Positions 8,338-17,320 of a DNA stretch of 64,000 nt are shown in pieces. Origin of the DNA: an uncultured Erythrobacter sp. GTDB lineage: Bacteria > Pseudomonadota > Alphaproteobacteria > Sphingomonadales > Sphingomonadaceae. Position 1 is the first letter of the stretch. Every line of letters starts with the position of its first letter. The notes under the pieces are model-generated. The model was not told where the DNA came from. It was given only the letters and a program-made list of their open reading frames with translations, and did not search any database. Made by a program: the position numbers and the translations under genes. Where the stretch lies: NCBI GenBank assembly GCA_913055155.1, contig CAJXJR010000002.1, forward strand, positions 126,501 to 190,500, read 5' to 3'.

Positions 8338-8645
8338 TGGAAATCGAGATCCCGCATAGCCTTGGCCAGGACGAAGTGCGCCGCCGCCTGGCCGACAACA
8401 GCCACCGGATCGGCGAGAGCATTCCCGGTGGCATGGCCGAGATCGAGACCAGCTGGCCGAGCGAGAACCGCATGGCCATGGCGATTTCCGCCATGGGGCA
8501 AGTGCTGCACGGCCATATCGACGTGGAGGAAACGCGCGTTGTGTTCCACATGGACCTGCCGCAGGCGCTGGGCTTCCTGCGACCGATGATCGAAGGCGCG
8601 ATCCGCGACCAGGGCGAACGCATGCTGGAGCCGCCGAGGGACTAG
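8337..8645 (+). CDS. Polyhydroxyalkanoic acid system family protein
   Basis: This is a 102-residue protein resembling the PHA_gran_rgn family (PF09650): an N-terminal IEIPHSLGQDEVRRRL helix, then beta strands including MAMAISAMGQVLHGHIDVEETRVVFHMDLP. The ATG at 8337 overlaps the XpaC-like stop (TGATG); a GTG one codon earlier is possible. The name derives from association with PHA granules in some bacteria; no PHA synthase is in the window. Its stop shares the tetranucleotide CTAG (8642-8645) with the stop of the convergent lipoprotein gene. Confidence 0.75.
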   Translation: MEIEIPHSLGQDEVRRRLADNSHRIGESIPGGMAEIETSWPSENRMAMAISAMGQVLHGHIDVEETRVVFHMDLPQALGFLRPMIEGAIRDQGERMLEPPRD

Positions 8646-9256
8646 CCCTCGCGCAAGGCGAAGCCCGCACCGTCGAGCCGCAGTTGTGACAGGAACGCGC
8701 GGAACTCGGCCAGGTCGGCATCTTGCGTTTCCGCTGTCGTGCCGAGCGCGATCCAGTAGATCAGGTCCGGCCCACCGCCCACGGCCTCGTCCCCAAGATC
8801 CATGACCGGGGAATCCGACAGGTAGACGGCGGTGATGACGTATTGGTCGCCGCACAGCTTCGGCACGCAGGCGGAAAACCGGCCTTCGCCGGTTGCCTCC
8901 ACGCCAAGGTCGAACGGCTCGCTGTCCGCACCGCAGCGCAGCGCTGCGGCTTCGTCCCAGTCATACCCGGCAGCGTTGTAATCGGCGTAGACCGAAATGA
9001 AGCGCCCGGTTTCCTGCGCGGGATCGGCACAGTCGCCGCCGCGCCATTGGTGAAAGCCGTGCACCTGCGTGCCCGATTGCGAAATGCACACCGGCTGGTC
9101 TGCGGGAAATGTCGCCTGCACGCGAAAGTCGTCGTTCACCGCGACATGGCCAGGCCAGTGGGGGTCGAAAGGCGCATCGGCAGGCGGCTCGTCCACCGCC
9201 TCGGACCCGCACCCGGCAAGCAGTACGGCGGCGAAAAGGCTCGCCGCCCACTTCAA
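8642..9256 (-). CDS. Hypothetical lipoprotein
   Basis: This 204-residue protein has a lipoprotein signal peptide, with lipobox LAGC and Cys16. A Pro/Asp-rich linker follows, then a cysteine-containing domain (Cys at about 57, 76, 109, 129 and 134) with no family I recognise. The even spread of cysteines suggests disulphide bonds in the periplasm. Its start overlaps the stop of the DUF2721 gene (ATGA), so the two are cotranscribed. Its stop is shared in CTAG with the convergent gene. Confidence 0.75.
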   Translation of the reverse strand: MKWAASLFAAVLLAGCGSEAVDEPPADAPFDPHWPGHVAVNDDFRVQATFPADQPVCISQSGTQVHGFHQWRGGDCADPAQETGRFISVYADYNAAGYDWDEAAALRCGADSEPFDLGVEATGEGRFSACVPKLCGDQYVITAVYLSDSPVMDLGDEAVGGGPDLIYWIALGTTAETQDADLAEFRAFLSQLRLDGAGFALREG

Positions 9257-9702
9257 AGCTTGCGTTCCTTTTCAAGGTATTCCTCGGGTATGCGCAGCGC
9301 CCGGGCGGCCTCCCGCGTTTCCTTGAGGAAGATCAGCAGCGCCCACATCAGCAGGCCGATGGCGACAATGAACGTGCCCGCCGCCACGGTGTTCAGCCCG
9401 ACATGGGCGAATTCCGCCACGAACAGCAGCACCACGGTAACGCCGATGGCAAGGCCTGCCAGCACCAGCCGCAGCAGGGCGCTGCCAATCAGCGCGATGC
9501 GATGATCGAGCGAGCGGATTTCGCGCACCACCACGTCGTGCTCGGGGCCTTCGGTTTCGCCGTGCAGCGTCTGCAAGGAACGGCTGCGATCGACCACGCG
9601 GCCCAGCCGCTGGGTCAGCGTGCCGATGATATTGCCGATCGCCACCAGCACGAACACCGGCGCCAGCGCCAGCTGGATGGTCTGTGCGATCATGCCGTCC
9701 AT
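9253..9702 (-). CDS. DUF2721 domain membrane protein
   Basis: This is a 149-residue protein with three predicted membrane segments (about 8-27, 73-95 and 103-125) and a basic/acidic cytoplasmic loop LTQRLGRVVDRSRSL between the first two. The pattern, including APVFVLVAIGNIIG near the N-terminus and a charged C-terminal tail, fits DUF2721. Function is unknown. It is translationally coupled to the following lipoprotein gene by ATGA. Confidence 0.85.
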   Translation of the reverse strand: MDGMIAQTIQLALAPVFVLVAIGNIIGTLTQRLGRVVDRSRSLQTLHGETEGPEHDVVVREIRSLDHRIALIGSALLRLVLAGLAIGVTVVLLFVAEFAHVGLNTVAAGTFIVAIGLLMWALLIFLKETREAARALRIPEEYLEKERKL

Positions 9703-9714
9703 CGAGTCAGTCTC

Positions 9715-10749
9715 CTACTGGTTGGCAGCGCCGCTCAGCTTGCCAACCTTCTGTGCGCCGTCCATGGTGGTGACCAGCACTTCGTCTCCGTCGACCACGA
9801 TGGCAACATCGGTCAGGCCGATGGCATTGATGCGCGGGCCGTCGGTATCGGCCAGCACGCCGGTGCAATCGACCAGTTCGACCCGGCCATGGGTGCGGTT
9901 GCCTGCCTCGTCACCCTCGCGCGCATCGCGCAGCGCCTGCCAGTTGCCGATGTCGGACCAGCCCATGGCGACAGGCACCATGGCGGCGCGGGCGGTTTCC
10001 TCCATCACGGCATAGTCGACCGATTCGGACTCGATCTCGGCAAAGGCTGCAGGATCGGGATGGAAGCGCGCGCCGTCCGTGCTGCCCCGCTGCACCGCGC
10101 GCGTGACAGCTTCTGCGAGCGCCGGGCGATGCTGCGCCAGCTCGGCCATGAAGGCGCCCGCGCGGAAGGCGAAGATGCCGCCGTTCCAGCTGTAATCGCC
10201 AGAGGCAAGGAACTGCATGGCGCTCTGGAGGTCGGGCTTCTCCACGAACTGCGCGACGGCAAAGCCGCCCTCGATCGGCTCGCCCCGGCGGATGTAGCCA
10301 AAGCCGGTTTCGGGCGCGGTGGGGGTGATGCCGAAGGCGACCATGTAATCGTGCCGCGCCAGCCCGGCTGCGGCCCGTGCGGCAGCGTGGAAGGCCGGTA
10401 CGTCGGCAATGTAGTGGTCGCTGGGACAGACCAGCATCACCGCGTCTTCGGGCAAGCGGGCAGCAGCCAGCGCAATGGCCGCAGCCGTGTTCTTCGCCTC
10501 GGGCTCGACCACGATGGAGGCGCCGCTGCCCTCCGCCAGTTGCGCTTCGACATGGGCGAGGTGCGCCGTGCCCGTCACCACGATGGGGCTTGCGAACAGC
10601 GCGGGATCGGCTGCGCGGGCCAGCGTCGCCTCGAACAGCGTCTGGTCCCCTACCAGCGGCAGGAAGGGCTTGGGCATGGACTTGCGGCTACGCGGCCACA
10701 GGCGGGTGCCGCTGCCACCGCAAAGTATAACCGGATGGATTTCGCTCAT
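9715..10749 (-). CDS. Mannose-1-phosphate guanylyltransferase
   Basis: This 344-residue enzyme would convert mannose 1-phosphate and GTP to GDP-mannose for exopolysaccharide or glycan synthesis. The nucleotidyltransferase signature GGSGTRLWPRSRKSMPKPF is at residues 10-28, followed by CPSDHYI, ETGFGYIRRG and FVEKPD. The start at 10749 has GAGG eight bases upstream; an ATG six codons earlier lacks this support. The protein ends shortly after the beta-helix-like region and lacks the C-terminal isomerase (cupin) domain of bifunctional ManC/AlgA types, so it is probably monofunctional. No polysaccharide gene cluster adjoins it. Confidence 0.92.
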   Translation of the reverse strand: MSEIHPVILCGGSGTRLWPRSRKSMPKPFLPLVGDQTLFEATLARAADPALFASPIVVTGTAHLAHVEAQLAEGSGASIVVEPEAKNTAAAIALAAARLPEDAVMLVCPSDHYIADVPAFHAAARAAAGLARHDYMVAFGITPTAPETGFGYIRRGEPIEGGFAVAQFVEKPDLQSAMQFLASGDYSWNGGIFAFRAGAFMAELAQHRPALAEAVTRAVQRGSTDGARFHPDPAAFAEIESESVDYAVMEETARAAMVPVAMGWSDIGNWQALRDAREGDEAGNRTHGRVELVDCTGVLADTDGPRINAIGLTDVAIVVDGDEVLVTTMDGAQKVGKLSGAANQ

Positions 10750-10803
10750 GCAGCATTCCTCAGCCATCGCGGGCGCGCATGCAAGCGACTTGTTACGCGC
10801 AGC

Positions 10804-11544
10804 TTACTGCCGCGCGCGAAAATCGACGCGATAGCCATAGCGCGCTTCCACCGGGGTGCCTTCGCGGGTGGTGGCGGGATTGAAGCGGATGCGCTCGATC
10901 ACCAGCGGGCACACGCGGGCGGTAGTGGCGGCATCCACGCTGCTCGCCGCGACAGAGCAATCGCGTGCGCGGCCATCCACGGTGACGGTGAAATGCACGG
11001 TCACCGACTTGCCCAGGCGCGTCGCCCGCCCGCCTTCGGGCACGGGGAAATCGCGCGCTTCGTTCAGTTCGCCCGACCGCACCGATGGGCCGACTGCGAC
11101 CGCGCCGCCTTGCCCCGATCCGCTGCGCCCGCTGCCGGTGCCATCGCCCTCTCCGCCCGCGCCGGTGCCTTCGCCGCTGTCCGTCGCGCCAGAGGCATTG
11201 GCCGTGCCGGTGGAGCTGGCGCGCGGGGCAGGCGTGGGCCTTGGCAAGGGCTGTTCGGGCGCAGTCACTTCGCGCGCCACGGCATTCCGGCCCGCCTCTG
11301 CCGCTGCACCCTCGTCGGGCTGGGGCGGCGCCATGCTCGGCTCGGCGTCGGGCGGTTCCTCCTCGTAGGTGGATACGGTGACGGTCACCAGCGAGGTTGC
11401 CCGGTCGATCACCCCGGCGGTGAAATCCGGCGCCAGCGCGCGGGCCAGGCCGTAGAGCACGGCCAGGTGAAACAGCACGATCAGCAGGATAAGCTTCCAG
11501 CTGAGCCTCTTTCGCCTGGCCAGGAAGCCGCCGCTTTCGGCCAT
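10804..11544 (-). CDS. TonB-like energy transducer
   Basis: This is a 246-residue protein with TonB layout. A short cytoplasmic N-terminus (ARRKRLSWK) precedes one membrane segment (about 17-37). A periplasmic Pro/Glu- and Gly/Ser-rich linker of about 100 residues follows, then a C-terminal TonB domain (about 160-246) with GKSVTVHFTVTVDGRARDC and ERIRFNPATTREGTPVEARY. It would couple the proton gradient, with ExbB/ExbD, to outer-membrane receptors. No exbBD genes are adjacent. It lies just before the sulfatase/receptor block in gene order, so it could serve the two receptors here, which is inference. Confidence 0.8.
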   Translation of the reverse strand: MAESGGFLARRKRLSWKLILLIVLFHLAVLYGLARALAPDFTAGVIDRATSLVTVTVSTYEEEPPDAEPSMAPPQPDEGAAAEAGRNAVAREVTAPEQPLPRPTPAPRASSTGTANASGATDSGEGTGAGGEGDGTGSGRSGSGQGGAVAVGPSVRSGELNEARDFPVPEGGRATRLGKSVTVHFTVTVDGRARDCSVAASSVDAATTARVCPLVIERIRFNPATTREGTPVEARYGYRVDFRARQ

Positions 11545-11603
11545 CCCGCTAACCTCCTCGTTCTCCTACCTTTTGCAGATAGGGCGGGAGCGGTGCCGAC
11601 TTG

Positions 11604-13037
11604 TCAACTGTCCCAGCCGAAGTGATCGGCCAGTTCCTCCGGCGTAAAGCGGTAGGACGAGGCGTTGGGATCGGACAGCATGCCTGCGTTCCATTCCTCG
11701 AAGGCGGCTTTCAGCTCGGCAAAGATCTCCGGCTGGCGGAACTTCAGGTTCGCGCGTTCCAGCGGGTCGGCCACCACGTTGAACAGGTATTCGTTGCCGG
11801 CGATGGAAAGGTACTTGTAGTCGCCGCGCCGCGCCGCCTTCTGGTCCTTCGCCCAGAACCGCCAGAACAGCGTGCGTTCGGGCAGCGTGCCGCCCGCCAG
11901 CAACGGGCGCAGGTCCACGCCGTCGCTGGGATAGTCGGGATGCGGCGTGGTCCCCGCTGCCGCCAGGAACGTGGGCAGGAAGTCCATCGACAGAGCGGGC
12001 ACGTCGGTCTCCGTCCCCGGCAGGGTCAGGCCCGGCCACTTGACGATGAAGGGCACGCGCATGCCGCCTTCCAGCAGCTCTGTCTTGATGCCGGTGAACG
12101 GCCAGTTGTCGCTGAACCGCTCGCCGCCGTTATCGCTGGTGAAGACCACAACGGTATCCTGCTCCATCCCCAGCTGGGCCAGCCGCGCCAGCACCCGGCC
12201 CACGTTGGCATCGAGGCTGGTGACCATGCCGGCATAGGTCTCCATGTCGCCGCCGTCGAAGTGCGTGATGTCGAGCGAGCCGGGAATGGTCGGACCGAAT
12301 TCGTCGAGCCGCGCGCTTTCCGCCCGGCCGCGTTCATCGTTGGCTTCCCACGGCCAGTGCGGCGCGGTGAAATGCAGGCTGAGCAGCCACGGCTTGTCCG
12401 GCTCGGTCGCGCGGCCATCGAGATACTCGATCGCGCGGTCGGCCATGAGGTCGGTCATGTAGCCGACTTCCTCGACCTGCACGTCGCCGTCCCACAGGTC
12501 CAGGTTGCCGCCCACCTTGTGGGTAAAATAGTCCACCCCGCCGCCGCGGATGCCCCAGAATTCGTCATAGCCGCTGAGGCGCGGGCCGAAATTGGGCAGC
12601 CAGCCCAGGTGCCACTTGCCCACCAGCCCGGTGTGATAGCCCGCTTCTTTCAGCAACGATGGCATGGTCGGATGCGAGGGATCCAGCCCCAGTTCGCGGT
12701 TGCCCAGCGGTTCTTCCAGCCCCACCCGCACGCGGTACTGGTAACGCCCGGTGATCAGGCCCACGCGGGTGGCCGAACAGACCGCCGAATTGGCATAGCC
12801 GTGGGTGAACTTCAGCCCCTGTGCCGCCAGCCCGTCGAGCACCGGCGTTTCGTATTCACGGCGCCCGTAGCACGAGAGATCCGCGTAGCCGAGATCGTCC
12901 GCCATGATGAACAGGAAGTTGGGCTTGCGTCCCGGCGTGTGCGCCAGTCCGGGCACGGTAACCGCCAGCGTTGCAGCGCCGGCCGCACCGATGGCGCCGC
13001 GCCGCGTGAATTTGCCGATATTTGTGCTGTCGCTCAC
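11604..13037 (-). CDS. Tat-exported arylsulfatase-family sulfatase
   Basis: This is a 477-residue sulfatase (PF00884). The GTG start has GGGGGA seven bases upstream. The N-terminus is a Tat signal (KFTRRGAIGAAG at 9-20). The metal-binding MADDLGYAD is at about 45-53. The modification motif CSATR at 87-91 fits C-x-(P/A)-x-R, where Cys87 becomes formylglycine. KWHLG and SDNGGE motifs follow. Family chemistry is hydrolysis of a sulfate ester in the periplasm; the substrate is unknown. It follows the TonB-dependent receptor by 84 bases on the same strand, which suggests the receptor imports a sulfated compound. No formylglycine-generating enzyme gene is in the window. Confidence 0.92.
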   Translation of the reverse strand: MSDSTNIGKFTRRGAIGAAGAATLAVTVPGLAHTPGRKPNFLFIMADDLGYADLSCYGRREYETPVLDGLAAQGLKFTHGYANSAVCSATRVGLITGRYQYRVRVGLEEPLGNRELGLDPSHPTMPSLLKEAGYHTGLVGKWHLGWLPNFGPRLSGYDEFWGIRGGGVDYFTHKVGGNLDLWDGDVQVEEVGYMTDLMADRAIEYLDGRATEPDKPWLLSLHFTAPHWPWEANDERGRAESARLDEFGPTIPGSLDITHFDGGDMETYAGMVTSLDANVGRVLARLAQLGMEQDTVVVFTSDNGGERFSDNWPFTGIKTELLEGGMRVPFIVKWPGLTLPGTETDVPALSMDFLPTFLAAAGTTPHPDYPSDGVDLRPLLAGGTLPERTLFWRFWAKDQKAARRGDYKYLSIAGNEYLFNVVADPLERANLKFRQPEIFAELKAAFEEWNAGMLSDPNASSYRFTPEELADHFGWDS

Positions 13038-13121
13038 GAAGAGTCCCCCGGATAGTCGATGATGTGGGATGATTGCGGGGCCGCAGGCTAGGGAACTGCC
13101 CGGGCCCCGCCAAGCACCAAG

Positions 13122-16100
13122 TTACATGCGCAGCTTGATACCAACCGTGTAGCGGCGCCCCAGCACGTCGTAGACTGCCGGATTGGTCTGCGTCGAATAG
13201 CCCAGGAAGGCGCTGTACGACGGGGTGATCGGCGGTGCGGCGTCGCCAAGGTTGGTGACGTTGCCGAACACCTCGACCTCGGCGCCGCCCAGGTCGAATT
13301 CGTAGCCCAGCCGCAAGTCGACATAGGTTACCGCGCTGACGGTATTGTCCTCGATGTCCACACCCTCGGTCCGCGCGGCATCCTGGATGCCTTCACCGAT
13401 GTGGCGGGCCTGGACGAGGGCCGAGAAGCCGCCATTGCGATAGGTGATGGAGCCGGTTGCCTTGAAATCGGCATAGGGCAGGTAGGCGCCGGAGGTCTGC
13501 GTGGCACCGGTCTGGCCGGTCACATCGGTGACATTGCCGCTGAAATCGGTGTCGGAGCGTTCGAACAACCACGAACTGAAGAAACGCGCCGACAGCGTCT
13601 CGTCGCCACCGAAGAAGTCGACATCGGTGTTGTAGCTGGCTTCGAGGTCGAGGCCTTCCACATTCGCAGCAGCCACGTTCACGAATACGTCGCCGACGAG
13701 GCTGATCGTGCCGTTCGGGTTGAGCGTGATCAGGGCGCAGAATTCCTGCGCGTTATCTTCAAAGCAGCGCCGCAGGACTTCCTGGTTCCCGACCTGGCTG
13801 ATCGCACCGGCAATCTCGATGTTGTAATAGTCGAGGCTGAGGCTGAGGCCGGGAATGAAGTCGGGCTGGAACACCACGCCCGCCGTCCACGTATCGGCCT
13901 CTTCCGGGCGCACAGCGGGGTTGCCGCCAGAGAAGCGCGTGACGGTGCAGGTTTCACCGCCTACCACGGGGTCCCCTTGCAAATCGCAGTTTTCGAAGAA
14001 TTCTGGCCGCGGATCGATGATCGTCGCCGAACCGCCGGTCTTGTCGAACCGTTCGGACAGGTTGGCGGCGCGCACGTCGCGCGAATAGGTACCGCGCAGG
14101 CGCACCTGGTCGTTGGCAAAGCCCAGTTCCAGGCCGCCCTTGTAGGCCCAGATCGAGCCCGAGCCGGAATAGTCGGCCCAGCGCACGGCAGCATTGGCAT
14201 TGGCGGTGAAGCCGTCGGTATCCACCAGCGGCAACAGCACTTCGCCAAAGGCTTCCCACACTTCGGCATCGCCCTTGATGTTGGAAACCTTGGAATACTG
14301 CACACCCACGGTGTTGCCGCAGTCGGGCGGGCTGACGCCGCGCAGGCCCGGCGCCTCGCCGCTGCACAGCACCGGATGGCCGGTTTCGTGGTTGGCAGAC
14401 TGGTTGGTGGCATCCTGCACCAGCTGCAGGATCTCGTCGCGGCGGTAGGAGCCGCCGAAGGCGACAGCCAGCGGCCCGGCCCACAGGTCGATGAGGTTGC
14501 CCGACGCCGACACTTCGGCAAAGTGCTGCTCGAAAGTGGTCAGGCCCACCTTCTCGGGCGAGGTGGTGTAGCTATAGGTGCGCCCGCTGTCGAAACCGTC
14601 GTCGGCGAAGAACAGCGGCGTCGTGATCTGCTGGCCGGCTTCGAAGCCGGTGACATAGTCGATGGCCGCTGCCGTGGCATTGCCGCGCCCGAACAGGTTG
14701 AGGGGTTCACAACCCGGAAAGGCATCGCCGAACAGCGACACGCGGCACACCGGGTTGCCGGTGCCGTCGTCCACCGCATCGATGGCGGCGAAGATGCGAT
14801 CCACGCGCAGGCCGAACTGGCGCCAGTCGCGTTCCGAATGGCCATACTGGTAGAAGGCATCGACCGACCAGTTGTCATCGACATCCCAGGTAAGGCCGAC
14901 GGTACCGATGTGCTGGGTGGTCTGGTCATCCAGGTACATGCCACCGATATCCTCCAGGCTGCCCATGCGGCGCAGCGTGAAGCTTTCGATGCCGTTGTCG
15001 ATCATCGTCTGGCGCAGGTCGGCAGGCAGGAAGAAGTTGTCCTGGAAGATCGTCAGCGCCGTGGGCGTGCCGCCGAAACTGGCGCGCGGGGTGTTGTACT
15101 GCCAGATGCTGGTGCGCCCGTGCAGGTACTGCGCGAACAGGGTCAGGCTGTCGCTGGCATCGAAGTCGGCATAGGCGAACACCGAATAGCGATCGAGGTC
15201 GGGATAGAGGCTGGGCGCCTCTGCCCCGAGATCGTCCAGCGAGCCGTTACCAGCGGTGCGGGCGGGCGGGATGCCGTAGGGGAACTGGCTGAGCGTACCC
15301 GGCTGGTAAGCCGAGACATTGCCGTTACGGTCGAACACCTGCTGGTGAATCGCCGTACCGGGGGCAAAGATACGCCCATCGAAGCTGGCATTGGCCGAAA
15401 CCGTGCCCGGCACGAAACGATAGGGATCGGCCGCGGTACCGCTGCCGAAGGTGCCATAGGCCTGGTACCAGTCGCGATCGTCGTAAGTGAAGATGCCTTC
15501 CTGGTTGTAGTATTCACCCGCGACGATCACGTGCCCCCGGCCGCCGGCAAAGCTGGTGCCGTAAATCGCCGAGATCTCGTAGTTCTCGCCATCGCCGCGA
15601 TCGGTGATGCCGCCTTGCACATCCATGCCCAGCCCGGTGAAATTGGTATCCAGCACGAAGTTGACGACGCCTGCGACCGCATCCGACCCGTAAGCCGCCG
15701 AAGCGCCGCCGGTGGTGGTTTCCACCGCCTGGATAGCCGCTTCGGGGAACAGGTTGATATCGACGCCGCCAAAGGCACTCGTGCTGGGCACGCGGCGACC
15801 GTTGAGCAGCGTCAGCGTGCGGTTCACGCCAAGGCCGCGCAGGTTGAGCGTGCCGTAACCGGCGCGAGTGAAGAAGTTGCCCGAATTGGGCGTCTGGTTG
15901 CCGTAGAACTGTGGCAGCTGCGAGACGCCGGTGATCAGGGCACCGGGAGAGAGAGTTTCCAGTTCCGCCGCGCCGACCACGGTGACGGGAACGGGTGCCT
16001 GCATGCCGTCGGTCTGGATGCGCGAGCCGGTAACCACGATGCGATCGCCGCCTTGCTCTGCGGCAGGTGCGGCGTCATCGCCCTCGTCCTGCGCTGCTGC

Positions 16101-16196
16101 CGGACTTGCCGCCAGCACCAGCGCCAGCGCGCTGACACCGCCCGCAAAGCCCAGCTTCGCCGTGCGCACGCGTGCGCCATCCTTGCCTGAAGACAT
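13122..16196 (-). CDS. TonB-dependent outer-membrane receptor (sulfatase-linked)
   Basis: This is a 1024-residue receptor. The start at 16196 has GGGAGGG at about eight bases and gives a clean signal peptide ending ASPAAAQ near residue 37. A short region with GDRIVVTGSRI precedes the plug domain (about 60-190), which contains LNGRRVPS and ETTTGGASAAYGSDAVAGVVN. The rest is a 22-strand barrel with a long C-terminal segment and a terminal aromatic-poor VGIKLRM. The type is the sphingomonad family with a GGASAAYGSDA plug motif, often used for peptides, polyketides or glycans. It pairs with the downstream sulfatase and faces a LysR gene across a palindrome. The substrate is unknown. Confidence 0.92.
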   Translation of the reverse strand: MSSGKDGARVRTAKLGFAGGVSALALVLAASPAAAQDEGDDAAPAAEQGGDRIVVTGSRIQTDGMQAPVPVTVVGAAELETLSPGALITGVSQLPQFYGNQTPNSGNFFTRAGYGTLNLRGLGVNRTLTLLNGRRVPSTSAFGGVDINLFPEAAIQAVETTTGGASAAYGSDAVAGVVNFVLDTNFTGLGMDVQGGITDRGDGENYEISAIYGTSFAGGRGHVIVAGEYYNQEGIFTYDDRDWYQAYGTFGSGTAADPYRFVPGTVSANASFDGRIFAPGTAIHQQVFDRNGNVSAYQPGTLSQFPYGIPPARTAGNGSLDDLGAEAPSLYPDLDRYSVFAYADFDASDSLTLFAQYLHGRTSIWQYNTPRASFGGTPTALTIFQDNFFLPADLRQTMIDNGIESFTLRRMGSLEDIGGMYLDDQTTQHIGTVGLTWDVDDNWSVDAFYQYGHSERDWRQFGLRVDRIFAAIDAVDDGTGNPVCRVSLFGDAFPGCEPLNLFGRGNATAAAIDYVTGFEAGQQITTPLFFADDGFDSGRTYSYTTSPEKVGLTTFEQHFAEVSASGNLIDLWAGPLAVAFGGSYRRDEILQLVQDATNQSANHETGHPVLCSGEAPGLRGVSPPDCGNTVGVQYSKVSNIKGDAEVWEAFGEVLLPLVDTDGFTANANAAVRWADYSGSGSIWAYKGGLELGFANDQVRLRGTYSRDVRAANLSERFDKTGGSATIIDPRPEFFENCDLQGDPVVGGETCTVTRFSGGNPAVRPEEADTWTAGVVFQPDFIPGLSLSLDYYNIEIAGAISQVGNQEVLRRCFEDNAQEFCALITLNPNGTISLVGDVFVNVAAANVEGLDLEASYNTDVDFFGGDETLSARFFSSWLFERSDTDFSGNVTDVTGQTGATQTSGAYLPYADFKATGSITYRNGGFSALVQARHIGEGIQDAARTEGVDIEDNTVSAVTYVDLRLGYEFDLGGAEVEVFGNVTNLGDAAPPITPSYSAFLGYSTQTNPAVYDVLGRRYTVGIKLRM

Positions 16197-16292
16197 GAAA
16201 ATCCCTCCCAAAATCATTGTTCTTCTTTTTTCGGGCGGAAGACTCCTCTGCCGCCGGGGCAAAAGCAACACATCGCAAAGTGATGTCTTGTT

Positions 16293-16308
16293 ATAATCTT
16301 TAGATTAT
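16293..16308. promoter_or_regulatory. Perfect palindrome, likely LysR operator, between receptor and regulator
   Basis: ATAATCT and AGATTAT flank two central bases (16293-16308), a perfect 7-2-7 inverted repeat in an A/T-rich spot within GC-rich DNA. LysR boxes typically have such ATAAT-type dyads. TATAAT (16292-16297) overlaps the left arm and could be the -10 box of the LysR gene. The site lies about 15 bases before the LysR start and about 95 bases before the receptor start on the other strand. This fits autoregulation plus receptor control. Confidence 0.6.
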
Positions 16309-16322
16309 GTATTTTGTTTCAG

Positions 16323-17282
16323 GTGATAATTCCTGCCCTGCCTTTCACCCTGCGCCAGCTGGAGGTTTTCGCCGCCCTCGCGCGCACCGGCAGTTTTCGC
16401 ACCAGCGCAGAGGAGCTGGGCATCTCGCAGGCCTCGGTCAGCAGCCAGCTGAAAGTGCTGGAAGAGCAGCTGGGCCTGACCCTGTTCGACCGCAAGCCGG
16501 GGCGCACCCCGCTGCTGACCGCCGAAGGACGCGCCTTCGAAAGCGACCTGCGCCAGTTCTATGCAGCCGCACAGGTGCTGGCCGCGCACAAGGTAACCGG
16601 CGACCGGCCCGAAAGCGCGATCCAGTTCCGCCTGCTGGTGGGACAGGGCATGTTCGACTTCTTCATCCGCCAGCAGCTGGACAGGTTCCTGGCCGACCAT
16701 CCGCTGATCGAACTGGAATTCGACACCCATCCACCGACATCGGACCTGCCCCGGCTGCTACAAGGCGGGCGCTTCGATTTTGCCCTCATCAACCTGCGCG
16801 AAGACCAGGACGTGCCGCCGGAAATGACTACGCTGGCACTGGTGCGCGGCGGCATCTACGGCCACCGCAAGTTCGCCGAGGGGCGCAGCCTGCCGCTGTC
16901 GCCCGAGGAAGTCAGCCTGCTGCCCTTCGTGCTGCCGCACGCGGGCAGCAAGCAGGAACGCGAATTGCTGGTCGCGCTGGCGCGGGCGAATATCCGGCCG
17001 CGCAAGGTGGTGGGCCATTCGCAGTACTACGACGTGATGGGCGCCATGCTGGAACGCGGGATTGCCGTCGCCTCATTCTCCGAACCGCTGCTGCGACCGG
17101 AAGCGCGCGAGAACGTGATCCAGCTGATGCCCGTGGTGGACTGGCGCATGCTGCTGTTCCGCAAGCCCGCCCCGCCGGACCCGCGGCGCGACCAGGTGCA
17201 ACGCTTCCTCGTCACCAGCACCATCGGCAACCCGGCTTTTCCGGCAATGGAGGTGTTCCATCCGGCAGTCGGAGAAAGCTGA
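16323..17282 (+). CDS. LysR-family transcriptional regulator (module A)
   Basis: This is a regulator of about 319 residues. The winged helix-turn-helix, at about 8-65 from the GTG start, contains FTLRQLEVFAALARTGSF, then EELGISQASVSSQL, and then a basic wing. The rest is the periplasmic-binding-like effector domain with FDFALINLRED and a VGHSQYYDVMGAMLERGIAVA segment. The start is uncertain: TTG at 16314 and GTG at 16323 are both in frame, and neither has a clear ribosome site. It is divergent from the sulfatase-linked receptor, with a palindrome between, and is 38 bases upstream of the 5-oxoprolinase gene. It probably controls both. Confidence 0.88.
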   Translation: MIIPALPFTLRQLEVFAALARTGSFRTSAEELGISQASVSSQLKVLEEQLGLTLFDRKPGRTPLLTAEGRAFESDLRQFYAAAQVLAAHKVTGDRPESAIQFRLLVGQGMFDFFIRQQLDRFLADHPLIELEFDTHPPTSDLPRLLQGGRFDFALINLREDQDVPPEMTTLALVRGGIYGHRKFAEGRSLPLSPEEVSLLPFVLPHAGSKQERELLVALARANIRPRKVVGHSQYYDVMGAMLERGIAVASFSEPLLRPEARENVIQLMPVVDWRMLLFRKPAPPDPRRDQVQRFLVTSTIGNPAFPAMEVFHPAVGES

Positions 17283-17320
17283 GATTTGCTTGCCACGCGG
17301 CTGCCCCTAGATAGGCAGGC

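Noticed and set aside
13401-16190. Open frame of over 900 codons antisense to the sulfatase-linked receptor
   Set aside because: The translated product has no domain and its length follows from high third-position GC; the receptor on the other strand has all family motifs.
11604-16196. Polysaccharide utilisation locus (sulfated glycan type)
   Set aside because: There are no glycoside hydrolases, polysaccharide lyases or SusD-like proteins; only one sulfatase and one receptor are present.
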